The notes: generated by a model from the letters alone, not told the origin. Counted from the first letter of the stretch, positions 40,896-49,198 are shown. The stretch: 64,000 bases of DNA from Chthoniobacter sp. (GCA_021414005.1 JAIOPH010000026.1:1-64000), one strand, 5' to 3'. Numbers and translations are program-made.

Positions 40896-41982
40896 GCGCG
40901 AGCGCGAGCAGGCAATACGTGGTGACGAGGTTCGGATCCTTCTCCATCCAGCGCCCGTTTTCGCTCGCCCACGACCCGTCGGCTTTTTGCAGCGCGAGCA
41001 ACTTTTTCGCCAGCTCCCCGGCCCACGCCACGCTGCGGCCATCGGCGGTTTTCAGCTCGCCCATTTCCAGCGCCGTCAGCCCTTTCGCGATGAGGTGGTA
41101 GTAGTAGTAAAGCCCCTGCGCGCCCTGGCCCGGATTCTCCTCCAGCGTGTAGTGGCGGGTGAGCCAGTCGCGCGCGGCGAGCAGGCGCGGGTCGTCCTTT
41201 TTCAGGTCCGCGTAGATGAAACTCAGCACGCCGGCGTAGGTCATCGTGCCGGAGCTGCGGAGCGGCTCCTTGCCATCGGTCGTGGGGGTATAGACGAAGC
41301 CGCCGCGCTCGCTCTCCGATTCGCTGACCCACTTCTCCTTGTTGTGACTCGGGAGCTGCTGACAGCGCGTGAGGAAATCCGCCGCCGCCTGCCAGTTCAA
41401 GTCCTTGCCGGGTGCTTCCTGCGTCTTGCGGGTGTCGCGGTAAAGGCGCAGCGCTTCGAGGACAAAGACCGTGTTGTCGAGGTCGGAGCGCGCGGCCTTT
41501 TTGCCGTCGGCGGGGTCGTAGCCAAAGCCGCCGTTGTTCGCCGGGTTGACGGAGTTTTCCGCCTGCGCGCTGATGAGGAAACGCCGCGCCGCCTCGACCA
41601 GCTTTTCATCGCGCTGGTCGCCCGCGCGGAGAAGCGCGGAGAGGCAGACCGAGGTGTTGTAGTTCGCCATGCGGTCGGTGAAAATGCTGCCATCCGGCTT
41701 GGCTTTGGCGCGGATGAAATCGAGCCCCTTGCGCACCGCTGCGGCGTCGCGCTGCTTCCCGCCCGGTGCGGCGAGGTAGGCCTGCACGATCAACCCGGTG
41801 AGGCCAGGATAATCCGGCGAGGACCAGGAGCCGTTGGGCTGTTGCTTTCCGTCGAGAAAGGCAAACCCCTTGGTGATGGCGTCCGCGACTTTCGTCCGCA
41901 GCTCCGGGTCAGCGGGCGTCTGCGCAAACGACGGGACGGCAATCAACAGGGCGGCGACGGCGAGAAAGTGGCGGCGTTTCAT
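40876..41982 (-). CDS. Secreted alpha-toroid protein (squalene-cyclase / prenyltransferase repeats)
   Basis: 368 residues with a signal peptide (MKRRHFLAVAALLIAVPSFA). The body is a chain of alpha-helical pairs with QW-like turns: GKQQPNGSWSSPDYPGLTGL, KPDGSIFTDRMANYNTSVCL, NGGFGYDPADGKKA, RGGFVYTPTTDG and KADGSWASENGRWMEKDP. This is the alpha/alpha-toroid of the prenyltransferase/squalene-oxidase repeat family. The DXDD acid motif of true squalene-hopene cyclases is not seen, and the protein is exported, so a cyclase reaction is unlikely; a binding role is more plausible. It is the first gene of the secretion operon and stands back-to-back with the sigma-factor gene. Confidence 0.83.
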   Translation of the reverse strand: MKRRHFLAVAALLIAVPSFAQTPADPELRTKVADAITKGFAFLDGKQQPNGSWSSPDYPGLTGLIVQAYLAAPGGKQRDAAAVRKGLDFIRAKAKPDGSIFTDRMANYNTSVCLSALLRAGDQRDEKLVEAARRFLISAQAENSVNPANNGGFGYDPADGKKAARSDLDNTVFVLEALRLYRDTRKTQEAPGKDLNWQAAADFLTRCQQLPSHNKEKWVSESESERGGFVYTPTTDGKEPLRSSGTMTYAGVLSFIYADLKKDDPRLLAARDWLTRHYTLEENPGQGAQGLYYYYHLIAKGLTALEMGELKTADGRSVAWAGELAKKLLALQKADGSWASENGRWMEKDPNLVTTYCLLALAHVHARL

Positions 41983-42145
41983 GGTGCGATGGGACGGATT
42001 TTTGGAGCGTTACGAAGGATGGCTAACTGCGTGAAAGCGCGCGCCGCGGCGGAAAAGTTCAGTGAAATTTTTGGCCCGGAAATTTCCCTTTTGCCCGGCT
42101 TGCTTTTTCGACATCCACCCCCACTTTGCCCGCGCTTTCGCCCCG
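41983..42145. promoter_or_regulatory. Divergent promoter region, secretion operon and ECF sigma gene
   Basis: This 163-bp gap lies between the leftward toroid/secretion operon and the rightward sigma-factor gene and must contain their promoters. It is A/T-richer than its surroundings (atttttggcccggaaatttc at about 42067-42086). I cannot identify a specific ECF promoter pair with confidence. Confidence 0.4.
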
Positions 42146-42739
42146 ATGACCGTGCCTTGTTCCAGTTCGTCCGACGACGCTGCCCCGCCCGCCGGGGCTG
42201 AGGCGAACGCACCGGAGGATCCCGATGTGGCGCGCATGCTTGAAGTGGCCGCGGGCTCCGAGGCCGCGTTCACGGGCCTGATCCACGCGCATCAAAAATC
42301 TCTGGTGAACTTTTTCGCCCGCATGGGCGCTTCTTCCGATTGTGAAGACCTCGTGCAGGAAACGTTCATCCGCCTCTACCGCTACCGGCAGCAGTACCGT
42401 CCGGCGGCACGGTTCACGACCTTCCTCTACCACCTCGCCCGCCACGTCTGGGCGGATCGCGGACGCAAAATCGTGCGCCTCGACCGGCTCACTTCCGAAT
42501 TTCAAAACCACCTCGAAATCTCCGCCCAAGGCGCACCCGAGCGCCCGGGTGAAGCCGTGGACATCGAGGCCGCGCTCGACCGGCTTTCACCGAAACTGCG
42601 GGAGGTCATCGTGCTGAACATTTACCAGGGCCTGCGCTACCAGGAGGTGGCCGACGTGCTGGAGATTCCGCTTGGCACCGTGAAATCGCGCATCAATCTC
42701 GCCCTCGCGGCGCTCAAGGAAATCCTGCATGAACACTGA
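42146..42739 (+). CDS. ECF-type RNA polymerase sigma factor
   Basis: 197 residues from ATG 42146. Region 2 is visible as FTGLIHAHQKSLVNFFARMG and DCEDLVQETFIRLYRYRQQY, then FTTFLYHLARHVWADRGRK. Region 4 is IEAALDRLSPKLREVIVLNI with the helix-turn-helix YQEVADVLEIPLGTVKSRIN. This is a standard extracytoplasmic-function sigma factor. The in-frame extension to 42062 is rejected because residues before TVPCSSSSD are not family-like. The stop overlaps the start of the anti-sigma gene by 11 bp, so the two are coupled. Confidence 0.92.
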   Translation: MTVPCSSSSDDAAPPAGAEANAPEDPDVARMLEVAAGSEAAFTGLIHAHQKSLVNFFARMGASSDCEDLVQETFIRLYRYRQQYRPAARFTTFLYHLARHVWADRGRKIVRLDRLTSEFQNHLEISAQGAPERPGEAVDIEAALDRLSPKLREVIVLNIYQGLRYQEVADVLEIPLGTVKSRINLALAALKEILHEH

Positions 42740-43919
42740 CTGTCCCCATGGCGAGAACGCCGCCGCCTTTCTCGCTCACGAACTCCCGCCGCACGAGCAC
42801 GCGGAGTTTTCCCGGCACCTCGCGACCTGCGCCGTGTGCCAGGCCGGCGTGGCCTCCACGCGCCACCTGCTCGGCCGGCTCCGCGCCGTACCCGCGGCGG
42901 AAACGGCGCGCGACCTCGCGCCGGAAATTCTCGCCCGTCTGCACGCGGAACGCCGCGAACTCCCCCGCCCCTCGCTCTGGCCGCGCCTCACGGCCATCGC
43001 CGCCGCGGTGGCGCTGCTCGCGGGCGGTGCGCTCCTGGCACCGAGGCGCAACTCTGCGCCCTCCGCACCACCCGCCGTGGCCGTGGCCGACGGGATGGCC
43101 CCGCACGTGAGCCGCGCGCTCGATTGGTTCTGCCACACGCAGGAACCGGATGGTTCGTGGGACGCGGAAAAATGGGGCGGCAGCAGCCGCTTTGCCGTGG
43201 CCCTCACCGCGCTGCCGACGCTGGCGCTGGTCAGCGCCGATGTCCGCGCGCCGGAGCGCGAAGCGGCGCTCGCCCGAGCGACGGAATGGTTGCAAAAGCA
43301 GCAGGATGAATCGGGCGCGTTTGGCCCGGATTTTCAAGGCGCGTCCTACAATCAGGGCATGGCGACGCTGGCCCTCCTGCGCGCGTACGAGCGCCATCCC
43401 AACGCCAAACTGAAGCACACACTCGACGCCGCGCTGCGCACCATTCTCGCGCGGCAGTCAGCCGATGGCGGCTGGGGTTATCTGCACAGCCCGTTTGCCG
43501 ACCGCTCGATCACCGAGTGGCACGTGGAAGCGCTCGAAATCGCCAGCGCTCTCGGTTGGGAAACCGCGCGGCCCGGCCTCGAACGCAGCAAGAGCTGGCT
43601 CGCCGCCCGCCCCGAAACGCGCCCGGATGCCGCCGAGCCCGCCGACTCCCCCAGCGTCCTGCTCGCCCAGACGCCGGACGGTTCCGCGGAGACTCCGGCG
43701 CTGGATTTCTACCGCGCGTATTTTCTCAGCACCGCGCTCCGCCGGGAAAACGACAGCTCTTCACGCCAGCGGCTGGCCGCCATCCGCCAGACCCTCCTCG
43801 CCCAGCAAGTGCCCGCCGGCTCCGACTCCGGAAGCTGGCCCCCCGATCACCGCTGGGGTCGCGCCGGCGGGCGCCTCTACTCGACGGCGCTGGCCTCGCT
43901 CTCGTTGGAAGACCACTGA
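42729..43919 (+). CDS. Zinc-binding anti-sigma factor with extracytoplasmic alpha-toroid domain
   Basis: 396 residues. The N-terminus is a ZAS anti-sigma domain with the H-x3-C-x2-C motif (HLATCAVC, His30, Cys34, Cys37), which binds the sigma factor in the cytoplasm. A membrane helix follows (LTAIAAAVALLAGGALLAP, 87-105). The remaining ~270 residues lie outside and form squalene-cyclase/prenyltransferase-type repeats: CHTQEPDGSWDAEKWGG, LQKQQDESGAFGPDF, RQSADGGWGYLHSPF. The architecture suggests that binding of something by the toroid releases the sigma factor. The same fold is present in the exported protein encoded divergently at 40876-41982. No ligand can be read from the sequence. Confidence 0.85.
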   Translation: MNTDCPHGENAAAFLAHELPPHEHAEFSRHLATCAVCQAGVASTRHLLGRLRAVPAAETARDLAPEILARLHAERRELPRPSLWPRLTAIAAAVALLAGGALLAPRRNSAPSAPPAVAVADGMAPHVSRALDWFCHTQEPDGSWDAEKWGGSSRFAVALTALPTLALVSADVRAPEREAALARATEWLQKQQDESGAFGPDFQGASYNQGMATLALLRAYERHPNAKLKHTLDAALRTILARQSADGGWGYLHSPFADRSITEWHVEALEIASALGWETARPGLERSKSWLAARPETRPDAAEPADSPSVLLAQTPDGSAETPALDFYRAYFLSTALRRENDSSSRQRLAAIRQTLLAQQVPAGSDSGSWPPDHRWGRAGGRLYSTALASLSLEDH

Positions 43920-44066
43920 AGCCGACTGATACAGCGTCAGAAATACGCGTAATCCATCCCCCCGCCCCGCCTTCGCCCCTTGGCGAAACTCCATTCTGAA
44001 TGACGGCGTGGTTTTCGAAATTCCCCCGCGACAAATCCCGCGCCGCCCATTATTCCTCCCGCCCTT

Positions 44067-44297
44067 ATGAAACCTCACTGGAGCGGCGTCTTTCCCGCCA
44101 TCACCACCCAACTCAACCGCGACGGCTCGCTCGATCTCGACGGCACGGCCCGCCACATCGAAGTTCTCCTCCGTTCCGGCGTCGCCGGCACGGTTATGCT
44201 CGGTTCGCTCGGCGAAAACCAACCGCTCGACCCGCTCTGGAATCCCTCGGGCTACCTGCGCAACGTCGTCGAAACCACCAAAGTGAACGTCGCCTGA
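44067..44297 (+). pseudogene. Remnant of a dihydrodipicolinate-synthase-family (DapA-like) gene
   Basis: 76 codons. The first ~52 match the start of DapA-like aldolases well (WSGVFPAITTQLNRDGSLDL, then GTARHIEVLLRSGVAGTVML with GSLGEN, the region around the substrate-binding loop). After that the sequence is scrambled (QPLDPLWNPSGYL), resumes briefly as RNVVETTK and stops at 44297. About 220 residues are missing, including the Schiff-base Lys and the catalytic Tyr, so it cannot be an active aldolase. Confidence 0.8.
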
Positions 44298-44314
44298 CCG
44301 TGCCGCCCGCCGCC

Positions 44315-44617
44315 ATGAAAGCCGCCTGTTTTGCCGCGCTCATGCTCACTGCCGCCGTGCTGCGCGCCGGCGAGGTGACCATCGCCCTCCCGCCTGAAAC
44401 CGCCGCGCTGAAGCCCGGCCCGGGAGCCGACCTGGCCAAGGCCAACTGCATGACCTGCCACTCCGTGGATTACATCTCCTCCCAGCCAAAGATGCCGCGC
44501 AAGTTTTGGGAGGCCGAGGTGAAAAAGCGATCTACGGCGTCGCGGAGCAGAAAACGCCGTAGTTTTCCGCAAATCTGGCCGACGAGCCAGGCGGTGTGGC
44601 GTGCAGCCGGTTCTTAG
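44315..44617 (+). pseudogene. Remnant of a small cytochrome c gene (sulfite-dehydrogenase-subunit-like)
   Basis: Begins at ATG 44315 with a signal peptide (KAACFAALMLTAAVLRAGEV), then LKPGPGADLAKANCMTCHSV with a CMTCH haem site and DYISSQPKMPRKFWEAEVKK. This matches the N-terminal two-thirds of small cytochromes c such as SorB-like subunits. At about 44527 the frame shifts: the expected AIYGV segment continues in another frame and meets a stop at 44560-44562. The axial Met end is lost. The frame shown reads unrelated Ser/Arg-rich residues to 44617. Haem could still attach but normal folding is doubtful. Confidence 0.75.
44532..44566 (+). terminator. Possible rho-independent terminator
   Basis: A 9-bp perfect inverted repeat (ctacggcgt ... 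acgccgtag, 44532-44540 and 44554-44562) is followed by four T. It lies inside the cytochrome remnant, upstream of the convergent mini-secretin genes. Confidence 0.4.
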
Positions 44618-45435
44618 CGCCTTGGGATCGCCTTTTGGGGAGCGGGCGGCGTCTTGGGGAGAAGTTCGATTTCCGAGTGCAGGATGAAAAGCACGATCCG
44701 GTCTGCGGTGCCGGGGTTCTTGAAGACGCTGAGCAGCGTGTAGTCGCCGCTGACCACGGTCAGGCTGGTGGTTATCTTGTTCGTCGCGAAACGCGGTTGC
44801 TGGACCTCGACCTTCGTGCCTTTCGTCAGGTTTTCGAGCACGGCCTTTTCCATGCCGAGAAACCGCACATACTCCGGCACCAGATTGAGGTCGATGGAAG
44901 TTCCATCGGGGGCGATCACCGGCTCGATTTCGAGGGTTACGCCGACCCTGCGCACGTCGAAACCCGACGGCACACCTTCCGAGGTCGAGTCCGTGGTCGT
45001 GGTATGCTCAAGCGTGGGTGGGGCGGGGCGTGCTTCCTTTGGATCGACGGGCACGACCGGTGCGCCGGGTGTGCCAGCGGCACTGGGGAAATTGTCGGTG
45101 ATCTTGGTCTTGCCGGGCGCTTCGTATTCGCTGGCATAGCGGAGTTCGTCGATCTGCTCGACCACGGCCCGCTGGCCGCTCCTGGTCGTGAGCACCGGCC
45201 ACGCGATGAGCACGGCCTTCTTTTCGGCGACGAGTTTAAGGATGCGCTTGGTTGCGTCGGACGCGCGTTTGCGGTCGCGCAGGTCGGGCAGCAGCGGCAG
45301 CACAGTTGGCTCGGGTAGTTCTACGACGAGGAAATCGAAAGTCACTTGGCGGGAAACCGGCGCATCTTCCTGCGCGGGTGACGACGCGGTGCAGAGCGCG
45401 AGCAGGACGCAGAGGCGGAGGAGCAACGTTTTCAT
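44614..45435 (-). CDS. Mini-secretin paralogue 3 (exported, secretin-domain-like)
   Basis: 273 residues with a signal peptide (MKTLLLRLCVLLALCTASSP). It shares a layout with the next two genes. VTFDFLVVELP is followed by ILKLVAEKKAVLIAWPVLTT, then RSGQRAVVEQIDELRYASEY, a Pro-rich linker, VRRVGVTLEIEPVIAPDGTS, IDLNLVPEYVRFLGM and a final beta hairpin. The middle pieces resemble the secretin beta-domain pattern (a 'data-gated' hairpin before VGVTL.V.P...DG..IDL.LVP). N-domains and the rest of a channel are absent. It is the last of three overlapping genes and the one closest to true secretins. Function unknown; periplasmic or outer-membrane location inferred. Confidence 0.7.
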   Translation of the reverse strand: MKTLLLRLCVLLALCTASSPAQEDAPVSRQVTFDFLVVELPEPTVLPLLPDLRDRKRASDATKRILKLVAEKKAVLIAWPVLTTRSGQRAVVEQIDELRYASEYEAPGKTKITDNFPSAAGTPGAPVVPVDPKEARPAPPTLEHTTTTDSTSEGVPSGFDVRRVGVTLEIEPVIAPDGTSIDLNLVPEYVRFLGMEKAVLENLTKGTKVEVQQPRFATNKITTSLTVVSGDYTLLSVFKNPGTADRIVLFILHSEIELLPKTPPAPQKAIPRR

Positions 45436-46139
45436 TTGAGCAGAGGGCGTGTGGTGGCGCGGAGGAGGAAAAACTCCATCATCGGCTCAGTGCCGGGGAT
45501 GACGCTTATATTGAGCATCCGCCATGTGCCCGCCGCCACATCGAGGGCGGTGGTCGTCCTGAGCGTTTTGAAAAGTGGTTGCACATAGAGCCAGTTGTCG
45601 GCGTGCGGATGGAAGGAGATGAATTTTTGCCAACCCTCGAAAGCGACATGCTGCGGGACTACCGCGATCGCGAGGACGCGACCATCGGCGGAGACGGTCG
45701 TTTCGAGTTCGAGCGTGAGGCCGGTATTGCGAAGCTCAAAGGCGACAGGCACGTCGATTTCCTGGTAGGGCGAAAGGGGGCCGAAAGCCCGAGGCGGAGG
45801 TGGGGCTGGAACCAGCCGCTCAAAGACAGCGCACCCCCGAAAATCGAAATCCACCGCGTAGCGAATCTCCTCAATCTCCTCCAAGACCGTGCGTTGTCCG
45901 TCCGTGGACCAGAGCACCGGCGCACCGATGAGCGTCGCCTTGCCGCTGGCGATGAGCTTGCGCAACTCGGCCACGCCCGCCTCGACGGTGTGTGCATCGC
46001 GCAGCCTTGGCCGCAGGCGCAGCCCGCTTTCCTGCGGCACCCGCACGACGAGCATTTCGGTGAGCACGTTCCACGACGACTCCGCGCCGGCTCCGCTGGC
46101 GAGCGCGAGCAGGATGACGAGGGCGCGCAGCGTCTTCAC
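45432..46139 (-). CDS. Mini-secretin paralogue 2
   Basis: 235 residues from GTG 46139, with signal MKTLRALVILLALASGAGA. It aligns by eye with its neighbours along its length: TEMLVVRVPQESGLRLRPRL, LIASGKATLIGAPVLWSTDG, QRTVLEEIEEIRYAVDFDF, LRNTGLTLELETTVSADGRV, LAIAVVPQHVAFEGW. It overlaps both neighbours by 4 bp (GTGA upstream, ATGA downstream). It has diverged further from secretins than paralogue 3. No transmembrane segment apart from the signal. Confidence 0.68.
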   Translation of the reverse strand: MKTLRALVILLALASGAGAESSWNVLTEMLVVRVPQESGLRLRPRLRDAHTVEAGVAELRKLIASGKATLIGAPVLWSTDGQRTVLEEIEEIRYAVDFDFRGCAVFERLVPAPPPPRAFGPLSPYQEIDVPVAFELRNTGLTLELETTVSADGRVLAIAVVPQHVAFEGWQKFISFHPHADNWLYVQPLFKTLRTTTALDVAAGTWRMLNISVIPGTEPMMEFFLLRATTRPLLK

Positions 46140-46834
46140 GGCGTTCCGGCCCGGGTGGCCGTGATGCGTAGCAGGAACAGCTCAAGCGAGTCGGCGGCAC
46201 CGGAGATTTTATGCACGCCGAGCAGCACGCGCTGACCGGTGCGCAGGCGCAGCGTGCAGGTGCTCTTCGCGGTGTGGAAGATGGGCTGCTCGACCGAGAG
46301 CCGCTCACCCGAGGCGAGCCTGCCCGCGTCGATTTTGGTCCACCGCAGAAAACGCACATGCTCGCAGACCACGGTGGCAAAAATCTGCCGCCCGGCGGAT
46401 TCTTCGGTGGCCTCGACTTCCAACCTTACGCCCGTATTGCGCGTCTCGAAGGCGGTGGGGGTGATTCCCGTGAGGGGCCATTCCTTGAGCGCCTGGATGT
46501 TCTCCGGCGCGTTCTGCGGAAGGCTCGGCGGCTCGAACTCCGTGGCGTATTTCAACTCCTCGACCGTCTCCGATACGCCGCGCGTCCCACTCGGCATTTT
46601 GGCGATTTGGTTTCCCACGAGTTCCGCCTTACCGCTCGCGATCATCTCCTGGATGCGCGCGTAGGCCGCCTCGATCTTCGTCTCATCGAGCAAGTCGCCG
46701 AGCAGCGGCAGCGCGACCTTTTGCGGGAGCACCACCACCTGGCATTCGGCGACCAGGTTCCAAACCGGCTGATCTTCCGCACGACTGCCCGCGAGCAGGC
46801 CGAGGAGGCAGAGAATGGGGAGAAGCACGCGCAT
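46136..46834 (-). CDS. Mini-secretin paralogue 1
   Basis: 232 residues from ATG 46834 (MRVLLPILCLLGLLAGSRAE, signal peptide). Shared blocks with the two following genes: AECQVVVLPQKVALPLLGDL, MIASGKAELVGNQIAKMPSG, RGVSETVEELKYATEFEPP, TRNTGVRLEVEATEESAGRQ and VVCEHVRFLRW. It is first in the three-gene unit. The 122-bp gap upstream, towards the DUF4412-type gene, should carry the promoter but shows no clear signal. Confidence 0.68.
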   Translation of the reverse strand: MRVLLPILCLLGLLAGSRAEDQPVWNLVAECQVVVLPQKVALPLLGDLLDETKIEAAYARIQEMIASGKAELVGNQIAKMPSGTRGVSETVEELKYATEFEPPSLPQNAPENIQALKEWPLTGITPTAFETRNTGVRLEVEATEESAGRQIFATVVCEHVRFLRWTKIDAGRLASGERLSVEQPIFHTAKSTCTLRLRTGQRVLLGVHKISGAADSLELFLLRITATRAGTP

Positions 46835-46956
46835 AAAATTCCGGGTGACCGAGTGCGTAGAGCGAAACGCCAGCCGTGTCGAGGCGGGATGCAGTCCGCC
46901 CGCTGGGCGAAGCGGGATGAAGGCGTCGCAACTGCGCGACCACCTGACGCCGAACG

Positions 46957-47610
46957 TTACTTCGGCACTTCCGGAACCGGGGCGGTGACCTCTGTGTAGC
47001 CCGGCGGGATTTCGAAGCTGGCGGGATTGACGTCTTCCTCGCGCACCGAGAGTAGGACGGTCGTGATTTTTTGCCCGCCGAGTTCCAGTTCCGTGCGGAT
47101 CGGCAGGCCGGGAAAATCCTTCAGCGCGGGCATCAGGCCTCGGCCCATGGCGGAGACGCTGCCGGCTTGGAGTTTTTCCATCTGCGCGAGCACGGCGGGG
47201 AAATTGGGATAACTCTTGGCGATCCAGTAGCTGACGGCCATGCCGCCGAAGTTGGTGGTGAAAAGTTCGCATTCGAGCCGGCCAATCTTTTCTTTTTTTC
47301 CCGTCGCGGTGAGGACCGGCGGTGGGGCGTCGGCGGGTCGGCGTTTTTGCAGTTTCTCCAGCATCTTTTTCGCGTCGGCGGCGGAGACTTTCAGAAAGGT
47401 CCGCGAGGCGTGCATGAGCGTGATCGAATCCCCGGTCGCCGCATTCGAGAGCATGCTGATCTCCGGCGTGAGGTCGGTGCGCGCGCGGTCGCCCTTGATG
47501 CGGATGGTCTGTTCGCCGGATTGCGCGCCGGCGTCCACTTTCTGCACGATGACGAGGTCCGCGTGGGCCGCCGTGCTGGCGAGAAGCAGCGCGACGAGCA
47601 GCGTTTTCAC
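46957..47610 (-). CDS. Exported protein, DUF4412-like
   Basis: 217 residues with a signal peptide (MKTLLVALLLASTAAHA). The body starts DLVIVQKVDAGAQSGEQTIR and IKGDRARTDLTPEISMLSNA, then ITLMHASRTFLKVSAADAKK, which fits the DUF4412 pattern of small beta-rich periplasmic proteins (a 'tracking' residue pattern of K/R-G-D/N-K-x-R). A C-terminal SFEIPPGYTEV is also typical of that group. Function unknown. It starts only 9 bp after the gcvH stop on the same strand, so it may be transcribed with gcvT-gcvH. Confidence 0.65.
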   Translation of the reverse strand: MKTLLVALLLASTAAHADLVIVQKVDAGAQSGEQTIRIKGDRARTDLTPEISMLSNAATGDSITLMHASRTFLKVSAADAKKMLEKLQKRRPADAPPPVLTATGKKEKIGRLECELFTTNFGGMAVSYWIAKSYPNFPAVLAQMEKLQAGSVSAMGRGLMPALKDFPGLPIRTELELGGQKITTVLLSVREEDVNPASFEIPPGYTEVTAPVPEVPK

Positions 47611-47619
47611 GGGCGCGGC

Positions 47620-48021
47620 CTAGACTTCGCCGCCGGTGTCGGGGCTGCCGATTTGCGCGCGATATTGCGCGGCGGTCTTGAGGTGCTCGATGTCTTCGCC
47701 GGCCTCGATCTGGATTTTGTAAATCCAGCCGTCGCCAAACGGCGCGGTGTTGAGCAGCGCGGGGTTGGCGCTGAGCGCGTCATTGACGGCGGTGACCGTG
47801 CCGGAGACCGGTGAGTAGATGTCGCTCGCCGCCTTCACGGACTCGACCACGCAAATCTGCTGCCCCGCGTTCACCTGCGCGCCGACTTTCGGCAGCTCTA
47901 CATAGACCACGTCGGTCAGCTCGGCCTGCGCGTGATCGGTGATGCCCACGGTGCCGGTCGCGCCTTCGAGGCGGAGCCATTCGTGGGTGGCGGCATATTG
48001 GAGATCGTCGGGGACATTCAT
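47620..48021 (-). CDS. gcvH: Glycine cleavage system H protein
   Basis: 133 residues, the normal GcvH length. The lipoyl site lies in CVVESVKAASDIYSPVSG with Lys63 as the attachment residue, preceded by THEWLRLEG and GITDHAQAELTDVVYVELP, all family hallmarks. It shuttles the aminomethyl group from the P protein to GcvT in glycine breakdown in the cytoplasm. gcvT lies 29 bp upstream on the same strand, giving the order gcvT-gcvH; gcvP is not adjacent. Confidence 0.96.
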   Translation of the reverse strand: MNVPDDLQYAATHEWLRLEGATGTVGITDHAQAELTDVVYVELPKVGAQVNAGQQICVVESVKAASDIYSPVSGTVTAVNDALSANPALLNTAPFGDGWIYKIQIEAGEDIEHLKTAAQYRAQIGSPDTGGEV

Positions 48022-48050
48022 GGTGTGCGGAGGTGGAGTGAAAGGTGGAG

Positions 48051-49166
48051 TTAGTTTGCGCTGGGGCCGGGGCGGTGGAGCGGCTTTTTCTCGATGACCG
48101 CCGGGAAGCGCTGGCCGCGGATTTCGATTTCGATCTGCTCGTTAATGCGCGCGAATTCCGTGGGGATGTAGGCCATGCCGATGCCGGCCTTGAGCGTGGG
48201 CGAAAGCGAGCCGCTGGTCGTCTCGGCGATTTTTTCGCCGCCTTTAAACACCGCGTAATGCGAGCGCGGCGGCGGACAGGAGCCGGTCATTTTGAAAGGC
48301 ACGAGGCGGCGTTTCACACCGTGCTCTTTTTGGTCGGCGAGTTTTTGCCGTCCGATGAAGTCGGTCTTTCCGAGGTCCACAAAAAGGCCCAGCCCGGCCT
48401 CGATCGGTGTGGTGTCGGCCCCGAGGTCGGAGCCGTTCAGCGGATAGCACATTTCGAGGCGGAGGGTGTCGCGCGCGCCGAGGCCGCAGGGCTTGATGGC
48501 AAAGGCCGCGCCTTTCTCCAGAATGTCGTTCCACGATTTCACGGCGCGATCCGCCGGGCAGAAAACCTCGAACCCGTCCTCGCCGGTGTAGCCGGTGCGG
48601 GCGATGAAATAGGTCTCGCCATTGATGTTGAGGAGAAGGATTTCGTTGCGCGCCGGACGCGCGTACTGGCCGCTGAAAAAGGAGTCGAAAAGCTGCGCCG
48701 ACTTCGGACCCTGCACGGCGAACCCCGCGTAGTCCGCGCTGCGGTTTTCAAAGGTCACCCCGGCATCGAGATGGGCCTGCATCCACGCGAAATCCTCCTC
48801 GATTTTCGAGGCATTCACCACCAGCAGATAGCGGGCGTCGGCAATGCGATAAACGATGAGATCGTCAATCACCCCGCCGTCCTCGTTGAGCAAAAACGTG
48901 TACTGGCACTCGCCCACTTCCAGCCGGTCGAGGTTGTTCGTCAGGAGCCGGTTCAGCCACGCCGCCGCGCCCGCGCCTTCGGCAAAAAACTGGCCCATGT
49001 GCGAGATGTCGAACACGCCGAGATTCCCCCGCACCGCGTGGTGTTCGTCGATGATCCCGCTGTATTGCACGGGCATCGACCAACCGCCGAAATCCACCAT
49101 TTTCGCCCCGAGACGCACATGTTCGGCATGGAGCGGAGTTTGTTTCAGAGCGGTGGGCGTGGACAC
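48051..49166 (-). CDS. gcvT: Glycine cleavage system T protein (aminomethyltransferase)
   Basis: 371 residues from GTG 49166 (STPTALKQTPLHAEHVRLG). Family landmarks: KMVDFGGWSMPVQYSGIIDE, GVFDISHMGQF, LTNNLDRLEVGECQYTFLLN, GGVIDDLIVYRI, ARTGYTGEDGFEVFCPAD and LGARDTLRLEMCYPLNGSDL. The protein moves the methylene group from lipoylated GcvH to tetrahydrofolate and releases ammonia. The longer in-frame extension to 49559 is rejected because it lacks homology and runs into the neighbouring rhomboid gene. Confidence 0.95.
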   Translation of the reverse strand: MSTPTALKQTPLHAEHVRLGAKMVDFGGWSMPVQYSGIIDEHHAVRGNLGVFDISHMGQFFAEGAGAAAWLNRLLTNNLDRLEVGECQYTFLLNEDGGVIDDLIVYRIADARYLLVVNASKIEEDFAWMQAHLDAGVTFENRSADYAGFAVQGPKSAQLFDSFFSGQYARPARNEILLLNINGETYFIARTGYTGEDGFEVFCPADRAVKSWNDILEKGAAFAIKPCGLGARDTLRLEMCYPLNGSDLGADTTPIEAGLGLFVDLGKTDFIGRQKLADQKEHGVKRRLVPFKMTGSCPPPRSHYAVFKGGEKIAETTSGSLSPTLKAGIGMAYIPTEFARINEQIEIEIRGQRFPAVIEKKPLHRPGPSAN

Positions 49167-49198
49167 AGTGGCGAAACTAAAGCGCGCGAAAAAAGTGT

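Noticed and set aside
40876..41982. Squalene-hopene cyclase for hopanoid synthesis
   Set aside because: The protein is about half the length of SHC, has a signal peptide and shows no DXDD catalytic motif; only the toroid repeats match.
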